Shown one piece after another: positions 8,619 through 10,617 of a DNA stretch of 10,617 nucleotides. The DNA is from Altererythrobacter sp. (GTDB lineage: Bacteria; Pseudomonadota; Alphaproteobacteria; Sphingomonadales; Sphingomonadaceae). The notes below the pieces were generated by a model. That model was not told the origin of the DNA. It saw nothing but the letters and a program-made list of their open reading frames with translations, and searched no databases. The position numbers and the translations under genes are program-made. Numbering within the stretch: position 1 is the first letter of the stretch; each line of letters opens with the position of its first letter. Where the stretch lies: assembly GCA_024636575.1 (NCBI GenBank), contig JAGXGU010000173.1:1-10617 (forward strand), given 5' to 3'.

Positions 8619-10617
8619 CGGCAAATCTGATCTTGAATTTCACCCAGGTTTCGCGCCGCGACATAGACCGGGTCGGCGGGAAAAACGCCTCGCTCGGCGA
8701 GCTGATCGGCGCGCTTGTCCCGCAAGGCATCGCGGTGCCGCCCGGCTATGCCACAACAGCGGATGCTTTCAGACTGTATCTGGCGCATAATCATCTAGGC
8801 CAGATCATCCCCGATCACATTGCGGCGCATAAGGCGGGCACATCCTCGCTGGCAGAAACGGGGGCAGCCATCCGCGCGCTCATCCTCGAAGGTGAATGGC
8901 CGGATGAACTGCAGCAGGCGATCATCGAAGCATACCGATCGCTGAGCGCTGAAGCCGGTGTCCCATCACTCGCCGTCGCGGTGCGTTCCAGCGCCACGGC
9001 AGAGGATTTGCCCGACGCCAGCTTCGCCGGACAGCAGGAAACCTTCCTCAATATCAGCGGGGAGGCGGCGCTGCTTGATGCTTGCAAGCGGTGCTACGCC
9101 TCGCTCTATACCGACCGCGCCATTTCCTACCGCGCCGCGCATGGATTTGCGGAAGGGGCGGTTGCCCTGTCGGTCGGGGTGCAGCGCATGGTGCGCGCAG
9201 ATCTGGCCTGTTCGGGAGTCATGTTTTCGATCGATACCGAAAGCGGATTTCCTGACGTGGTATTGATCGACGGGGCATGGGGGCTTGGCGAAAATGTGGT
9301 CCAGGGCGCCGTCGATCCCGATGCCTGGCAGATTTTCAAGCCGCTGCTGGACGCGCCGGCCCTGTGCCCGATCATCGCCCGCGGGCGCGGCGCCAAAGCC
9401 GTGAAAATGGTCTATTCGAACTCATCGGCCGGGACGACCACCAATGTCGAAACCAACACGCAGGAACGTGCAGATTTCGTCCTGTCCGACGCCGAGGTGT
9501 TGCAACTGGCGCGCTGGGCGGTGCTGATCGAAGCGCATTACGGATGCCCGATGGACATGGAATGGGCCAAGGACGGGCCGAGCGATGGGAAAGGTGGTGG
9601 CGGTCTGTTCATAGTCCAGGCGCGGCCCGAAACGGTCCAGTCACGGGCAGAGCGCGGTACGCTGAAATCCTATTCGCTGGGGCAGACCGGGCCAGTGCTG
9701 ATCACCGGCCTCGCCATTGGCGAAGCGGCGGCAACGGGCAAGGTATGCCGGATCGAGAATGCCGCCGATATTGCCGATTTCGTGGATGGATCGGTGCTGG
9801 TTACCTCCACCACCGATCCCGATTGGGTCCCGATCATGCAGCGCGCGGCGGCCATCATTACCGATCACGGCGGGCGCACATCACATGCCGCCATCGTCAG
9901 CCGCGAATTCGGCCTGCCTGCGATTGTCGGGACCGGCAATGCGATGGAAGTGCTGCAATCGGGGCAGGAAGTAACCGTCAGCTGCGTGGGCGGGGACACG
10001 GGCATAGTCTATGCCGGCGCGGCAGAAATAACAGCGGAAACGATCGATCTCACCCACCTGCCCGAAACGCGCACCAAATTGATGCTCAACCTGGCTGATC
10101 CGGGCGCCGCCAACCGCTGGTGGCAGCTACCCAGCGACGGTGTCGGGCTGACCCGGATGGAATTCGTGATCGCCAACACGATCAAGGTGCATCCGATGGC
10201 GCTGGTGCATTTTGCGGATCTGGAAGATGCGGCCGCGAAAGCGGAAATAGAACAGCTCACTGCCGGTTATGCCGACAAATGCGAATATTTCGTCGATCAG
10301 CTTGCTCTCGGACTGTCGCGGATTGCGGCAGTCCAGTATCCAGCCACGGTGATCGTGCGGATGAGCGATTTCAAGACCAATGAATATGCCGGTCTGGTTG
10401 GCGGCGCAGCGTTCGAGCCGGAGGAGGAAAACCCGATGATCGGGTTCCGCGGTGCATCACGCTATTATTCGCCGCTCTACCGCGCCGGCTTTGCGCTTGA
10501 ATGCCGGGCCATCCGGCGGCTGAGGGAAGAAATGGGATTCACCAATGTCGCGGTGATGATCCCGTTTTGCCGCACCCCGACCGAAGCGGACCGCGTGATC
10601 GAGGTGATGGCACAGGA
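8615..10617 (+). CDS. ppsA: Phosphoenolpyruvate synthase (pyruvate, water dikinase), 3' end outside the window
   Basis: The frame is open from the ATG to the window end and gives 667 residues of a family of about 790-800. The enzyme converts pyruvate, ATP and water to PEP, AMP and phosphate in the cytosol, the first step of gluconeogenesis from pyruvate or lactate. The N-terminal ATP-grasp domain (about 15-345) shows GGKNASLGEL with K23, AVRSSATAEDLPD with R124, FAGQQETFLN and IVQARPET (333-340). The central swivelling phosphohistidine domain has DHGGRTSHAAIVSRE; H424 is the phosphorylated histidine, close to its position in the E. coli enzyme (421). The C-terminal PEP/pyruvate barrel begins with GVGLTRMEF (509-517) and continues with RMSDFKTNEY (582-591), ENPMIGFRG (605-613) and MIPFCRT. 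The active-site cysteine region lies beyond the window. GVGLTRMEF together with MSDFKTNEY favours PEP synthase over pyruvate phosphate dikinase. The start overlaps the glucan synthase stop by four bases, so it is in the same operon. Confidence 0.95.
   Translation, partial: MTANLILNFTQVSRRDIDRVGGKNASLGELIGALVPQGIAVPPGYATTADAFRLYLAHNHLGQIIPDHIAAHKAGTSSLAETGAAIRALILEGEWPDELQQAIIEAYRSLSAEAGVPSLAVAVRSSATAEDLPDASFAGQQETFLNISGEAALLDACKRCYASLYTDRAISYRAAHGFAEGAVALSVGVQRMVRADLACSGVMFSIDTESGFPDVVLIDGAWGLGENVVQGAVDPDAWQIFKPLLDAPALCPIIARGRGAKAVKMVYSNSSAGTTTNVETNTQERADFVLSDAEVLQLARWAVLIEAHYGCPMDMEWAKDGPSDGKGGGGLFIVQARPETVQSRAERGTLKSYSLGQTGPVLITGLAIGEAAATGKVCRIENAADIADFVDGSVLVTSTTDPDWVPIMQRAAAIITDHGGRTSHAAIVSREFGLPAIVGTGNAMEVLQSGQEVTVSCVGGDTGIVYAGAAEITAETIDLTHLPETRTKLMLNLADPGAANRWWQLPSDGVGLTRMEFVIANTIKVHPMALVHFADLEDAAAKAEIEQLTAGYADKCEYFVDQLALGLSRIAAVQYPATVIVRMSDFKTNEYAGLVGGAAFEPEEENPMIGFRGASRYYSPLYRAGFALECRAIRRLREEMGFTNVAVMIPFCRTPTEADRVIEVMAQ

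Noticed and set aside
9277..10098. Open frame of 273 codons on the plus strand in another frame of ppsA
   Set aside because: The ppsA frame shows every family motif across this stretch. The alternative product is Arg/Gly-rich without a domain.
8615..10617. Pyruvate phosphate dikinase instead of PEP synthase
   Set aside because: Overall motif wording (GVGLTRMEF, MSDFKTNEY, ENPMIGFRG) and the position of the catalytic histidine at 424 match PEP synthase.
1..10617. tRNA, rRNA, CRISPR array, insertion sequence or intrinsic terminator
   Set aside because: None was seen. The genes overlap and leave no intergenic room, and I noticed no spaced direct repeats, transposase motifs or hairpin followed by a T run.

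Overview
The window is GC-rich and almost fully coding. All three genes lie on the plus strand and are joined by 4-base stop/start overlaps, so it reads as the middle of one operon. The gene content, the alphaproteobacterial-type cyclic glucan synthase and the codon choice suggest an alphaproteobacterium, possibly a sphingomonad/Erythrobacteraceae-like organism. That placement is an inference, because no rRNA or other phylogenetic marker is present.

Layout: (1) bases 1-384 hold the C-terminal part of a universal stress protein (UspA fold) whose start lies upstream of the window. (2) Bases 381-8618 hold one very large gene of 2745 codons for a cyclic beta-1,2-glucan synthase (NdvB/ChvB/Cgs type). 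It has the full family architecture: an N-terminal cytosolic region, two membrane segments, a GT84 glycosyltransferase, about four more membrane segments, a glucoamylase-like cyclization domain, and two GH94-type modules, of which only the last looks catalytically complete. (3) Bases 8615-10617 hold the first 667 codons of phosphoenolpyruvate synthase (PpsA), cut by the window end within its C-terminal PEP/pyruvate-binding domain. There is no gene-free stretch longer than a few bases.

How they may work together: the synthase polymerises UDP-glucose into a beta-1,2-glucan, trims it by phosphorolysis (releasing glucose-1-phosphate) and closes the ring. PpsA makes PEP from pyruvate, the entry to gluconeogenesis and so to UDP-glucose. 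A Usp at the head suggests control by stress, starvation or low oxygen, but no promoter or operator is visible here to test that. The individual genes belong to known families. I see no clearly undescribed system; the most notable point is the tight Usp-glucan synthase-PpsA coupling.
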